This document shows, piece after piece, positions 37,854 to 48,576 of a DNA stretch of 64,000 nt. A program made the position numbers and the translations under genes. Source of the stretch: Caulobacter radicis (GTDB lineage Bacteria > Pseudomonadota > Alphaproteobacteria > Caulobacterales > Caulobacteraceae); the NCBI RefSeq assembly GCF_003094615.1, contig NZ_QDKO01000024.1, forward strand, positions 62,001 through 126,000, in the 5' to 3' direction. A model generated the notes under the pieces. It was not told the origin of the DNA and searched no databases. It saw only the letters and a program-made list of their open reading frames with translations. Every line of letters begins with the position of its first letter. The stretch's first letter is position 1.

Positions 37854-40817
37854 ATGATTTCGAAGACTTACGCGACCCGGTACGCGCTGATGGCGGCGGC
37901 GTCCTCGGTCGTCCTGATGGGCGCGGGCCAGGCCCTGGCCCAGACCGCCGCGACCGACGCGGCGGCTCCGGCCTCGGCCCAGGAACCATCTGCGGTTGAA
38001 GAGGTGATCGTCACCGGCTTCCGCGCCTCGCTGCAGAGCGCGCTGTCGGCCAAGAAGAACTCGAACCTGATCATCGAGTCGGTCACCGCCGAGGACATGG
38101 GCAAGTTCCCCGACCAGAACATCGCCGAGTCGCTGCAGCGCCTGCCCGGCGTGCAGATCGACCGCGAGAACGGCCAGGGCACCCGGGTGCGTATCCGCGG
38201 CCTCGACCAGAACGTCACCGTCCTGAACAACGACATCTTCGTCTCGGGCATGGAGCTGTTCCGCCTGGGCGAGGGCAAGATCAACCAGACCAACTCGCTG
38301 GAAGGCATCCCGTCCGAACTGATCGGCGGCGTCGACGTCTACAAGTCGCCGGACGCCTCGCTGCTGGAAGGCGGCTTGGGCGGCATCATCAACCTGAAGA
38401 CCCGCAACGCCCGGTCCCTGCGCGACGACGTCACGATCGCGGGCGATCTGCGCGGCAACAAGGCCGGCGAGACCGACTGGAACCCGACCGGCTCGCTGGT
38501 GCTGGGCTACAAGTTCAGTGACCGCTTCGCCGTGCTGGGCACGCTGTCCTACGACAAGACCGAGCTGCACACCGACGTGCTGGGCGGCGAGAACCGCGGC
38601 GGCTGGGCGTTCAACGACCGGCCGGTGGTCGGCGGCGGAACCCTCGACGTGTGGTCGCCGGAGTACCGCTACGCCACCTATCGCGACCAGGAGCGCAAGC
38701 GCCTGGGCGCCTCGATCAACCTCGACTTCGCCCTGACCGAGTCCCTGCAGCTGACCGGCGACTGGTTCCATTCGGACCTGAAGATCAAGACCAGCGAAGC
38801 CTCGATCAAGTTCCCGTTCGCCAACGAGAACGCCACCTATGCCGCCGGCGCCAGCGTCGACAGCAACGGCGTGCTGCAGAGCGGCACGGTCACCGCCAAC
38901 TCGGCCGAGGGCACCTCCTACCTGCAGGACTCGCAGGCCAAGACCGACAACTTCCAGGTCGCCTTGAACTGGGACAACGGCGGGCGGGTGACCGGCAGCG
39001 TGCGCGCGGCCTACTCCACCGCCGACTATGAGAGCGCCAGCGCCAACAACGACGTGCGCTACACCCAATACACCGTGCGCAACGGCACGGCCGCGGGCCT
39101 GACGCCCAACGCCACCGCGCCGGCGACCTTCACCTACAGCTACGCCAACGGCGACAATCCGCGCTTCACGCCGGCCAACGCCGCCCAGTTCACCACGCCG
39201 TCCAGCGTGTTCGCCAAGTCGCACTGGGTGTTCGGCGAGGACACCCAGATCGACAACACCTCGATCCGCGGCGACCTGAAGTGGCGGCCCGAGTTCGGCG
39301 AGAGCGGCGACCTGGTGATCAGCGCCGGCCTCCGCTACGCCGAGCGCAAGATCGACTCGGAGTTCTGGCAGCTGCTGGCCGACTATTCCGGCAAGGGCGA
39401 GCTGAACGGCCGGTCCTTCGGCCAGGACTGGACGCCGTACGGCTACTTCCAGGACGGCGCTATCGGCTTCAAGTCGTGCGGCCTGCCGGCCGGCACGCCG
39501 GGCCGCCCCAACTGCGGCCAGACCGCCACCGACGACGGCCGCTTCGGCGCCTCGCCGGCCCTGATCACGCCCTACCAGACGGCGGCGTCGAACCCCGAGC
39601 GGTTCGAGACCCTGACGGTCGGCGGCATCACGGCGCTGTTCCAGAACCGCAGCCAGATGGAAAATCCGGTCGCCTGGCTGTCGAACCTCTATTCCTCGAC
39701 GCCGTTCAAGAAGTTCGCCGACCCGATCCAGTCGTTCCGCATCAAGGAGCGCACCACGACCGGCTACGGCATGGTCGACCTGGGCGGCTCGGACGATCGC
39801 TACCACGTCAACGCCGGCGTCCGCGTGGTCCGCACCGAGCTGACCATCGACTCCAGCGGCACCCCGACCACGCCCTGGTATTGGGGCACCGACAGCTGGA
39901 ACGGCGTGATCGGCAATCCGGACGCCATCAAGACCACCCGCGAATATACCGACGTCCTGCCCAGCGCGAGCGCGGTGTTCGACGTCAACGACAGCGACAA
40001 GGTGCGCGTGTCGGCGGCCCGGGTCGTGTCGCGTCAGGACCTGTTCCAGCTGGGCCAGGGCTCGGCCTTCAACTTCACCCGCAGCTCGACGCCGGGTCCG
40101 AACCTCAACCGCTTCCTCTATACCAACGGCAGCGGCGGCAACCCGGACCTCGACCCGTACCGCGCCTCGCAGTTCGACATCGCCTACGAGCGCTACCTGG
40201 GTCGTAGCGGCATCATCTCGGGCGCGTTCTTCTACAAGAGCGTCGACTCGTTCATCCAGACCGACACCGTGCCGCGCACCGTCGCCGACGGCTCGGTCGA
40301 GGGGGCGACCCTGGGCGTCTACACCGCGCCGGTGAACGGCGACGGCGGCAGCATCAAGGGCGTCGAACTGGCGGCTCAGTACGCCTTCGAGAACGGGTTC
40401 GGCTTCAACGCCAACTACACCTTCTCGGACTCCGAGACCTCGAAGTCGAACGACTACGACGACAACCTGCCGATCCCGGGGGTGGCCAAGCACGCCTTCA
40501 ACCTGCAAGGCTTCTATGAAGGCCACGGCTTCGAGGCCCGGGTCTCCTACGCCTGGCGCGACAAGAGCTACCAGGGCGACTTCTCGTTCGGCTCGGGCGC
40601 GGATCGCCACAGCCTGGGCACGTGGGAGCGGGCCTATGGCCAGCTCGACGCCCAGGTCGGCTACCAGGTGACCCCGGCGATCAAGATCGTGCTGGAGGGC
40701 ATCAACCTGACCGAGGAGCCCACCGGCCGTTATCTCCAGTGGGAGAACCTGCCGTTCCGCTACGCCACGGCCGATCGCCGGATCGTGCTGGGCGCGCGGT
40801 TCAAGCTGGGCATGTAA
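37854..40817 (+). CDS. TonB-dependent outer-membrane receptor of the glucoside regulon
   Basis: 987 residues from ATG 37854, which has AGGGGA 6 nt upstream (ATG 37848 is an alternative). Signal peptide ends GQALAQ (about residue 31). The plug runs from EEVIVTGFRASLQSALSAKK through FPDQNIAESLQRLPGVQIDR and RIRGLDQNVTVL; the barrel ends GARFKLGM. It has the Xanthomonas/Caulobacter receptor pattern (TIGR01782-like). Two LacI-type operators in its promoter and the downstream halogenase and beta-glucosidase suggest uptake of a glycoside. A hairpin follows the stop codon, so only part of transcription may reach the next gene. Confidence 0.94.
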   Translation: MISKTYATRYALMAAASSVVLMGAGQALAQTAATDAAAPASAQEPSAVEEVIVTGFRASLQSALSAKKNSNLIIESVTAEDMGKFPDQNIAESLQRLPGVQIDRENGQGTRVRIRGLDQNVTVLNNDIFVSGMELFRLGEGKINQTNSLEGIPSELIGGVDVYKSPDASLLEGGLGGIINLKTRNARSLRDDVTIAGDLRGNKAGETDWNPTGSLVLGYKFSDRFAVLGTLSYDKTELHTDVLGGENRGGWAFNDRPVVGGGTLDVWSPEYRYATYRDQERKRLGASINLDFALTESLQLTGDWFHSDLKIKTSEASIKFPFANENATYAAGASVDSNGVLQSGTVTANSAEGTSYLQDSQAKTDNFQVALNWDNGGRVTGSVRAAYSTADYESASANNDVRYTQYTVRNGTAAGLTPNATAPATFTYSYANGDNPRFTPANAAQFTTPSSVFAKSHWVFGEDTQIDNTSIRGDLKWRPEFGESGDLVISAGLRYAERKIDSEFWQLLADYSGKGELNGRSFGQDWTPYGYFQDGAIGFKSCGLPAGTPGRPNCGQTATDDGRFGASPALITPYQTAASNPERFETLTVGGITALFQNRSQMENPVAWLSNLYSSTPFKKFADPIQSFRIKERTTTGYGMVDLGGSDDRYHVNAGVRVVRTELTIDSSGTPTTPWYWGTDSWNGVIGNPDAIKTTREYTDVLPSASAVFDVNDSDKVRVSAARVVSRQDLFQLGQGSAFNFTRSSTPGPNLNRFLYTNGSGGNPDLDPYRASQFDIAYERYLGRSGIISGAFFYKSVDSFIQTDTVPRTVADGSVEGATLGVYTAPVNGDGGSIKGVELAAQYAFENGFGFNANYTFSDSETSKSNDYDDNLPIPGVAKHAFNLQGFYEGHGFEARVSYAWRDKSYQGDFSFGSGADRHSLGTWERAYGQLDAQVGYQVTPAIKIVLEGINLTEEPTGRYLQWENLPFRYATADRRIVLGARFKLGM

Positions 40818-40829
40818 GGCCTCTCACGT

Positions 40830-40870
40830 CGGCGGCGGGGGTCTTGCGAGCCCGCCGCCGGCTCTTTTCC
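40830..40870 (+). terminator. Hairpin between receptor and halogenase genes (possible partial terminator)
   Basis: CGGCGGCGGG and CCCGCCGCCG form a 10-bp stem around an 11-nt loop, followed by gctcttttcc. The U-run is short, so read-through into the halogenase gene 44 bp on is plausible. Confidence 0.6.
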
Positions 40871-40913
40871 TGACACGCGCTCCGCCAGAGGGCGCGAACG
40901 GGGAGGAAACGCC

Positions 40914-42431
40914 ATGGATCGCGCCATAGGTTCCATCGCCATCCTCGGCGGCGGCACAGCCGGCTGGATGGCCGCCGCCGTGCTGTCCCAGGTGCTGCGC
41001 GGGACGAAGACGACCATCACCCTGGTCGAGAGCGCCGAGATCCCCACCGTCGGGGTGGGCGAGGCGACCATCCCGCCGATCATCGACTTCCTGCGGCTGC
41101 TCGAGATCGACCAGGGCCAGTTCATGGCCGCCACCGAGGGCAGCTTCAAGCTGGGCATCCGCTTCGACGACTGGCGGGTCGTGGGCGAGCGCTACTGGCA
41201 TCCGTTCGGAACCTTCGGGCCGTCGGTCGACCGCCGCCCCTTCCATCATATGTGGCATCGCCTGCGGGCGGCGGGCGATGATCCCCGCGTCGAGGCCTAC
41301 AGCCTGGCCACGGCCCTGGGCGACGCCGGCCGGATGGCCTTCGCCGACGGACAAGGCGAGGGGCGGGGGCAGGGACCCCTGGGCGGCATGCGCCACGCCC
41401 TGCATTTCGACGCCGGCCTGGTGGCCCGGTTCCTGCGGACCTATTCCGAACAGCGCGGCGTGCGCCGGCTGGAGCGGCGCGTCGAGGGCGCGACCCTGAA
41501 GGATGACGGCTTCGTCGAGGCGCTGGTGCTGGACGGCGGCGATCGGCTGGCGGCCGACCTTTTCATCGACTGTTCGGGCTTTCGGGGCGTGCTGATCGAG
41601 GGCGCGCTGAAGACCGGCTACGAGGACTGGAGCGCCTTCCTGCCCTGCGACCGGGCGGTGGCGGGCCTGACCGCGCGCGACGCCAATCCGCCGCCCTTCA
41701 CCCAGGCCGCGGCGCGGCCGGCCGGCTGGCGCTGGCGGATCCCGCTGCGCCATCGCACCGGCAACGGCTATGTCTATTCCAGCGCCCATGTCAGCGACGA
41801 CGAGGCCCTGGCCGACCTGGAGCGCGAAGCCGGCAAGCTGCTGACCGAACCGCGCGTGCTGAGGTTCACTGGGGGGCGTCGCAAGGCGTTCTGGAACCGC
41901 AACGTCGTGGCGCTGGGCCTGGCCTCGGGCTTCATCGAGCCGCTTGAGTCGACCAGCATCCACTTCGTGACCAGCGGCCTGATGAAGCTGCTCGACCACT
42001 TCCCGGACAAGGATTTCGACGGCGCCAACATCGCCGACTACAACAAGGCGCTGATCGCCGAGTACGAGGCCGCGCGCGACTTCATCGTGCTGCACTACCA
42101 GCCCACGCGGCGCGACGAGCCGTTCTGGCGCGAACGGGCGGCCGCGGCGCTGCCGCCGGATCTGGCCGAACGCCTGGCGCTCTATCGCGGCACGGGGCGC
42201 ATTCCGCACCGGCCGACCGAACTCTTCACCGAGCCGTCGTGGTTCTACGTGCTGGAAGGCATGGGCGTGCGTCCGGACGCCTATGATCCTCTGGTGGACC
42301 TCTCCAACCTTTCGCAGGTGCGCGAGGGGCTGGCCGGCTGGCGGCGGCGCGTGGCCGAGATCGTCCAGGCTTCTCCCCTGCACGACGCGGCGCTGGACGT
42401 GGTGGCCGGCCGGCGGCGACCGGCGGCCTGA
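40914..42431 (+). CDS. Flavin-dependent halogenase (tryptophan halogenase family)
   Basis: 505 residues, ATG preceded by GGGGAGG. The FAD-binding GGGTAGW is at residues 12-18, the halogenase motif W-R-W-R-I-P at 272-277, Lys79 in GSFKLGIRF at the position of the catalytic lysine of PrnA, and the EPLES motif with the catalytic glutamate at 342-346. All active-site elements of a true halogenase are therefore present. Such enzymes use FADH2, oxygen and halide to chlorinate or brominate aromatic substrates, with a separate flavin reductase. Its neighbours are a receptor and a beta-glucosidase; in Caulobacter and Xanthomonas relatives of this family often accompany receptors, with no known natural substrate. 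Confidence 0.9.
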   Translation: MDRAIGSIAILGGGTAGWMAAAVLSQVLRGTKTTITLVESAEIPTVGVGEATIPPIIDFLRLLEIDQGQFMAATEGSFKLGIRFDDWRVVGERYWHPFGTFGPSVDRRPFHHMWHRLRAAGDDPRVEAYSLATALGDAGRMAFADGQGEGRGQGPLGGMRHALHFDAGLVARFLRTYSEQRGVRRLERRVEGATLKDDGFVEALVLDGGDRLAADLFIDCSGFRGVLIEGALKTGYEDWSAFLPCDRAVAGLTARDANPPPFTQAAARPAGWRWRIPLRHRTGNGYVYSSAHVSDDEALADLEREAGKLLTEPRVLRFTGGRRKAFWNRNVVALGLASGFIEPLESTSIHFVTSGLMKLLDHFPDKDFDGANIADYNKALIAEYEAARDFIVLHYQPTRRDEPFWRERAAAALPPDLAERLALYRGTGRIPHRPTELFTEPSWFYVLEGMGVRPDAYDPLVDLSNLSQVREGLAGWRRRVAEIVQASPLHDAALDVVAGRRRPAA

Positions 42432-42474
42432 GCGCAGGGCGGTCCCGCGAAACGCAACGATACAAAAAGAGGAT

Positions 42475-42488
42475 AGACAGCGCTGTCA
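42475..42488. promoter_or_regulatory. LacI-type operator upstream of bglX
   Basis: AGACAGCGCTGTCA, a near-perfect palindrome matching the other operators except for the first base. Confidence 0.75.
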
Positions 42489-42758
42489 AGAAATGGTGTC
42501 TGATCGATGTGACCGCTATCGCGACGCGCCTCGAAGGGGCGGCGGGCGAGGCGGCCGCGCAACGAAACCAGGGAAGGAAACCGCTTCGGGCCGATCGGCG
42601 CGCGACCGCGCCGGGGCCCTGTCGTCACCCATCGCCACTCATCCCGCTCCAGCGTCGACGCTGTTTCGTCGACGGGATGCCGCCTTCGGCTGTTCGGTCC
42701 CCCCTCCGGCCGACGGCGGTGGCTGGAGGCCCCTCCTGCAAGGGGTTGCTCCCACTAC

Positions 42759-42790
42759 GGCGCGGCGGGTTCGCCGCGCCGATCTTTTCC
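42759..42790 (+). terminator. Terminator-like hairpin in the bglX leader
   Basis: GGCGCGGCG / CGCCGCGCC around GGTT, followed by gatcttttcc, 27 bp before the bglX ATG. It could end transcription from the halogenase gene or attenuate bglX. Confidence 0.5.
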
Positions 42791-42816
42791 GATTTCTCGC
42801 TTTCAAGGGCCCCGTC

Positions 42817-45300
42817 ATGAACCTTCGCCGTCCGCTCCTTCGCGCCTCGTCGCTGGCCTTGACCGTGGGCCTGGCCCTGCCGGCGCTGGCGGCCGAGCCG
42901 AGCCTGGTCGCGACGACCCCGCAGACCACGGCCCATCCCGAGCTGTGGCCGGCGGCCAGGAGCCCGGCCAGCATCACCGACGCCAAGACCGAGGCCTTCA
43001 TCACCCAGCTGATGAGCAAGATGAGCGTCGAGGAGAAGGTCGGCCAGACGATCCAGGGGGACATCGCCTCGATGACCCCGGCGGACCTGGCGACCTATCC
43101 GCTGGGCTCGATCCTGGCCGGCGGCAACTCGGCGCCCGACGGCAACGACCGCGCCACGCCCAAGGCCTGGACCGATCTGGTCGACGCCTATCGCAAGGAG
43201 GCCCTGGCCAAGCGCCCGGGTCGCACGCCCATTCCGCTGATGTTCGGCATCGACGCCGTGCACGGGCACAACAACATCGTCGGCGCCACCATCTTTCCGC
43301 ATAATGTGGGCCTGGGCGCGATGCGCGACCCGGCCCTGATCGAGCGCATCGGCCAGGCCACCGGCGAAGAGGTGGCGGTGGTCGGCGGCGACTGGACCTT
43401 TGGTCCGACCGTGGCCGTTCCCCGCGACGACCGCTGGGGCCGCAGCTACGAGGGTTATGGCGAGGATCCCGAGATCGTCGCCAGCTATTCGGGCCCGATG
43501 ACCCTGGGCCTGCAAGGCAAGCTTGTCCCCGGCAAGCCGATCGCGCCGGGCCGCATCGCCGGCAGCGCCAAGCACTTTCTGGCCGACGGCGGCACCCAGG
43601 ACGGCCGCGACCAGGGCAATGCGGTGATCTCCGAGCAGGAGCTGGTCGCCGTCCACGCCCAGGGCTATCCGCCCAGCATCGACGCCGGCATCCTGACGGT
43701 GATGGCCTCGTTCTCCAGCTGGAACGGCCAGAAGATCACCGGCAACAAGACCCTGATCACCGACGTCCTGAAGGGCCGCATGGGCTTCGAAGGCTTCGTG
43801 GTCAGCGACTGGAACGCCCACGGCCAGCTCCAGGGCTGCTCGAACGTGTCGTGCCCGCAGGCGATGAACGCAGGGCTCGACATGTACATGGCCCCCGACA
43901 GCTGGAAGGGGCTCTACGAGAACACGGTCAAGCAGGTGAAGTCGGGCGAGATCCCGATGGCGCGGCTGGACGACGCCGTGCGGCGGATCCTTCGGGTGAA
44001 GGTCAAGTCGGGCCTGTTCGACCGCCTCGCGCCGCAGGTGCAGGGCAAGTTCGACCGCCTGGGCTCGGCCGATCACCGCGCCATCGCCCGCGAGGCGGTC
44101 TCCAAGTCGCTGGTGCTGCTGAAGAACGACGGCGTGCTGCCGATCAAGGCCGGCGCCAAGGTGCTGGTGGCCGGCGACGCCGACGACATCGGCAAGGCCT
44201 CGGGCGGCTGGACCCTGACCTGGCAGGGCACGGGCAACAAGAACAGCGACTTCCCCAACGGCCAGTCGATCTGGGGCGGCCTGAAGGAGGCGGTGGAAGC
44301 GGCCGGCGGCAAGGCGACCCTGGCCAAGGACGGCAAGTTCGCGGGCGAAAAGCCCGATGTCGCCATCGTGGTGTTCGGCGAGGACCCCTATGCCGAGTTC
44401 CAGGGCGACGTGGCCAACCTGGCCTATCAGCCCAACGGCAAGACCGACCTGGAGCTCCTCAAGACGCTGAAAGCCCAGGGTATCCCGGTGGTGGCGGTGT
44501 TCCTGTCGGGGCGCCCGCTGTGGGTGAACCCCGAGATCAACGCCTCGGACGCCTTTGTCGCCGCCTGGCTGCCGGGCTCGGAAGGCGGCGGCGTCGCCGA
44601 CGTGCTGGTCGCCGGCAAGGACGGCAAGTCCAGGCGCGACTTTACCGGCAAGCTGTCGTTCAGCTGGCCAAGGCGCGCCGACCAGGGCCCGCTGAACCGC
44701 GGCCAGCCGGGCTATGACCCGCAGTTCGCCTATGGCTACGGCCTGTCCTACGCCAAGCCCGCCAAGGTGGCGCAGCTGTCGGAGAGCGCCGGCGACCTCG
44801 GAACCGCCGCCAGCGTCGACCGCTACTTCGTGGCTGGCCGTGTGCCGGCCCCGTGGATGCTGAGCTTCTCGGGCGCGGGGGCGGTCAAGACGATCGACGC
44901 CGGGGCCCAGGAAAACGGCCGCCAGGCGACCTGGAGCGGCGAGGGCGAAGGCCTGCTGGCCGTTCAGGGCCCGCCGGTCGACCTGTCGCGCCAGACGACC
45001 GGCGACATGGCGGTGCTCGTCCGGTGGCGAGTCGACAAGGCGCCGGTTGCGCCGGTTTATCTGACTGTCGGTTGTGGCGAATCCTGCGGTGGGAGGCTAG
45101 ACGTAACGTCAACGTTGTCAGGCTCGAAAATCGGCGAATGGCGTTCAGCCAAGATCAAACTTTCCTGTTTCCAGGCGGCGGGCGCCCAGATGGCGCACGT
45201 TTCGACTCCGTTCGGCCTGAGCACCTCGGGGCCGCTGGCGATTTCGCTCACCGAAATCCAGCTGGCGTCCAACGAGGGCGACGCTTTCTGTCCCAAATAA
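42817..45300 (+). CDS. bglX: Periplasmic beta-glucosidase, glycoside hydrolase family 3
   Basis: 827 residues. The signal peptide (SSLALTVGLALPALAAEP) sends it to the periplasm. The GH3 N-terminal barrel includes MSVEEKVGQTIQGDIASM, GIDAVHGHNNIVGATIFPHN, RDDRWGRSYEGYGEDP, KHFLADGG and the nucleophile Asp331 in GFVVSDWNAH. The second domain and a C-terminal beta region follow. It would release glucose from beta-glucosides brought in by the upstream receptor; glucose is then phosphorylated by Glk and enters the Entner-Doudoroff pathway. pyk begins 28 nt downstream. An imperfect operator lies within its 3' end. Confidence 0.95.
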   Translation: MNLRRPLLRASSLALTVGLALPALAAEPSLVATTPQTTAHPELWPAARSPASITDAKTEAFITQLMSKMSVEEKVGQTIQGDIASMTPADLATYPLGSILAGGNSAPDGNDRATPKAWTDLVDAYRKEALAKRPGRTPIPLMFGIDAVHGHNNIVGATIFPHNVGLGAMRDPALIERIGQATGEEVAVVGGDWTFGPTVAVPRDDRWGRSYEGYGEDPEIVASYSGPMTLGLQGKLVPGKPIAPGRIAGSAKHFLADGGTQDGRDQGNAVISEQELVAVHAQGYPPSIDAGILTVMASFSSWNGQKITGNKTLITDVLKGRMGFEGFVVSDWNAHGQLQGCSNVSCPQAMNAGLDMYMAPDSWKGLYENTVKQVKSGEIPMARLDDAVRRILRVKVKSGLFDRLAPQVQGKFDRLGSADHRAIAREAVSKSLVLLKNDGVLPIKAGAKVLVAGDADDIGKASGGWTLTWQGTGNKNSDFPNGQSIWGGLKEAVEAAGGKATLAKDGKFAGEKPDVAIVVFGEDPYAEFQGDVANLAYQPNGKTDLELLKTLKAQGIPVVAVFLSGRPLWVNPEINASDAFVAAWLPGSEGGGVADVLVAGKDGKSRRDFTGKLSFSWPRRADQGPLNRGQPGYDPQFAYGYGLSYAKPAKVAQLSESAGDLGTAASVDRYFVAGRVPAPWMLSFSGAGAVKTIDAGAQENGRQATWSGEGEGLLAVQGPPVDLSRQTTGDMAVLVRWRVDKAPVAPVYLTVGCGESCGGRLDVTSTLSGSKIGEWRSAKIKLSCFQAAGAQMAHVSTPFGLSTSGPLAISLTEIQLASNEGDAFCPK
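45107..45120. promoter_or_regulatory. Weak LacI-type operator inside bglX, upstream of pyk
   Basis: CGTCAACGTTGTCA matches 12 of 14 positions of the zwf operator, with one intact half-site. It lies within the bglX coding sequence, 209 bp before pyk. Confidence 0.4.
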
Positions 45301-45328
45301 TCCCCCAAACAGACAAAGGAGCGGCCGC

Positions 45329-46759
<1,431 letters not shown>

Positions 46760-46765
46760 AAGGAA

Positions 46766-46884
46766 CCTCCCCCTCTGGGGGAGGCGATCGCCTTGCGATC
46801 GGTGGGGGGAGGGACGATCAGCGCCTCGGCGGCTGAAAACGTCCCCCCTCCGGCCCCCTGGGCCACCTCCCCCAGAGGGGGAGG
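46766..46884. repeat. Family-E palindromic repeat
   Basis: Hairpins cctccccctctgggggagg (46766-46784) and cctcccccagagggggagg (46866-46884) enclose 81 bp including a gggggga/tcccccc region. It fills the space between pyk and the convergent Crp-type gene. The same family lies inside the helicase gene at 60812-60966. Confidence 0.85.
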
Positions 46885-46888
46885 ATCT

Positions 46889-47608
46889 TTACGACCCGAA
46901 CGGCTCGGGCAGCAGCCGCTCATAGCCTTTCCTCACCGCGCCGTAGCATTCGCAGGCGATGGCCTCGAGGCCCGCTCGGTCGAGGATGTCGACCACGCCG
47001 CGGCGATAGCGGATCAGGCCCTTGGCCTGCAGGGCGCCGGCCACGGCGGTGACCGTGGTCCGCTGCACGCCCAGCATGTCGGCCAGGAACTCCTGGGTCA
47101 GGCTTATGGTGTCGACGTCTATGCGGTCGCGGAACCCCAGCAGCCAGCGGCAGAAGCGAGCCTCCACCGCGTGCAGGGCGTTGCAGGCCACCGACTGGAT
47201 GGCGTGGCCGAACAGCGCGTCGTTGTGGCGCTCGATCAGGTCACGCAGGATCGCGCTGCGCTCGACGCCTTCGCGCAGGGCCGAGGCCGAAATGCGGGAG
47301 ACCCCGCCCGGCGCCTGGACGATGGCGCGCGACAGCGACTGGCGCGGCGAGATCGCCGCCATCAGTCCCATGCCGCCCTCGCGGCCGATGGTGGCCGACT
47401 CGATGGCCGCGCCGTTCTCCATCAGCGTCATCAGCGAGATGACGCAGTCGTGCGGGAAGTAGACCGTGTCGATCTGATCGCCGGGATCGTACAGCAGCTT
47501 CCCCTTCTCCAGGTCCTGATGGGACAGCTGGGCGGCGATGTAGCCGAAATCCTCGGGGGGCAGGGAAGCGAGCAGACGGTTCTTCAAGGGATGTAGAGGC
47601 CCTGTCAT
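46889..47608 (-). CDS. Crp/Fnr-family transcriptional regulator
   Basis: 239 residues from ATG 47608 (a TTG 36 nt upstream is possible). The N-terminal effector domain (residues ~15-130) has LLASLPPEDFGYIAAQL, GKLLYDPGDQIDTVYFPHD and GREGGMGLMAAI, a pattern of the alphaproteobacterial branch that need not bind cAMP. The C-terminal winged helix is SLTQEFLADMLGVQRTTVTA followed by GLIRYRRGVVDI. There are no Fnr cysteines. The targets are unknown; nothing in the neighbourhood points to one. Confidence 0.9.
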   Translation of the reverse strand: MTGPLHPLKNRLLASLPPEDFGYIAAQLSHQDLEKGKLLYDPGDQIDTVYFPHDCVISLMTLMENGAAIESATIGREGGMGLMAAISPRQSLSRAIVQAPGGVSRISASALREGVERSAILRDLIERHNDALFGHAIQSVACNALHAVEARFCRWLLGFRDRIDVDTISLTQEFLADMLGVQRTTVTAVAGALQAKGLIRYRRGVVDILDRAGLEAIACECYGAVRKGYERLLPEPFGS

Positions 47609-47906
47609 GGCGAATCGAACGCCGGCTTGCGGCAAGGGTTGCAAGCTATAGGCAGGACTGAGGTGCGGCGCTGTCAGGTAGCCGACGCAATGCAGGCGCT
47701 GTCGGGCCTAAATCGAGATGGGGCTATATTGTGGCCGTATGGGCTGCAATAGCTCTGACTATCTCGCCTATGTCGGGTTCCCGACAAAGAGTTTTGACGG
47801 GGGCTGAAACTACAGAGAAATCAACGAGCCATCAGGACTTTCCCCAGGGAAAAGGCCGCGCCGTCGGCGGCGCGGCCTTCGTCGTTGGTTAAGTCCGTGA
47901 ACGGAC
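47609..47906. other. Intergenic region with a strong hairpin
   Basis: 298 bp, AT-richer around 47700-47820. A 12-bp perfect stem, AAGGCCGCGCCG/CGGCGCGGCCTT (47852-47879) with a 4-nt loop, follows the FMN-protein stop on the minus strand and is flanked by tttcccc; it is a likely terminator of that gene. No ORF is supported. Confidence 0.6.
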
Positions 47907-48410
47907 TCAGGCGATGCCGATATGGGCCCGATCTCCAAGGTCGGGCTGGCTGTCGGTGAGGTTGGCCTTGGCGATCTCCCAGGCGAAGCGGACGGCGCCG
48001 CCCTTGGAGATCCAGAGCTCGGCGTCGCGGGCGTCCAGGCGCAGCAAGGTCAGGCGCGGGTCGTCCTGGCCGTCGGGATACCAGGCGGCGACGATCGGCG
48101 ACCACCAGCGCTGGATGCGGGCGGTGTCGTGATCGCGGCTCAGGCGGCCCCCGATGCAGGCCTGGAAGTCGCCGTCCTTGGCCTGGACCACGAACATGGC
48201 GTCGCCGCCGTCGCCCGCCACGGCCTGGGCCAAGTCGGTGTCGTCGCGGGTGAAGAACCAGATCTGGCCGGTCTCCGGCTCGGCGAAGGCGGTCATCGGC
48301 TGGTAGTGCTGGTGGCTGTGGACGAGACCCAACATGCCGAAGCGGGCATGCTCGACTTCCTTCCAGAGGCGCTTTTCGACGTCGGCCTTGTCGTGGGGGT
48401 CGGTGCTCAT
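47907..48410 (-). CDS. Pyridoxamine 5'-phosphate oxidase-related, FMN-binding split-barrel protein
   Basis: 167 residues of the general-stress-protein-26 type. Characteristic segments are ARFGMLGLVHSHQHYQPMTAFAE (given in part), IWFFTRDDTDLAQAV, FQACIGGRLSRDHDTARIQRWW and the C-terminal LTLLRLDARDAELWI. These proteins bind flavin on a split barrel; the reaction is generally not known. Cytoplasmic. Divergent from a small membrane protein. Confidence 0.9.
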   Translation of the reverse strand: MSTDPHDKADVEKRLWKEVEHARFGMLGLVHSHQHYQPMTAFAEPETGQIWFFTRDDTDLAQAVAGDGGDAMFVVQAKDGDFQACIGGRLSRDHDTARIQRWWSPIVAAWYPDGQDDPRLTLLRLDARDAELWISKGGAVRFAWEIAKANLTDSQPDLGDRAHIGIA

Positions 48411-48576
48411 GGGGGTCTCCTGCGCTTTGCGGTAAGGCAGGAGAACCGGCCGGGGAGGGGGCGGTTCCTAGGGCGAAGGTCTGGACCCCGCGCTCTCGCT
48501 TGCATAAATGACGAATACGAACTCGCCTTAAGCGAGCGTCGGCGTGTTCCAGCGCTGGCGATGGTTGGAGGGACGA

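Larger units (their letters stand above)
42432..42816 (+). promoter_or_regulatory. Control region and structured leader of bglX
   Basis: 385 bp without a gene. It holds a LacI-type operator (42475-42488), then about 300 bp of GC-rich leader with several inverted repeats: cccct/agggg at 42730-42744 and a perfect 9-bp hairpin at 42759-42780 followed by gatcttttcc. No coding ORF in it has a ribosome site. Confidence 0.55.
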
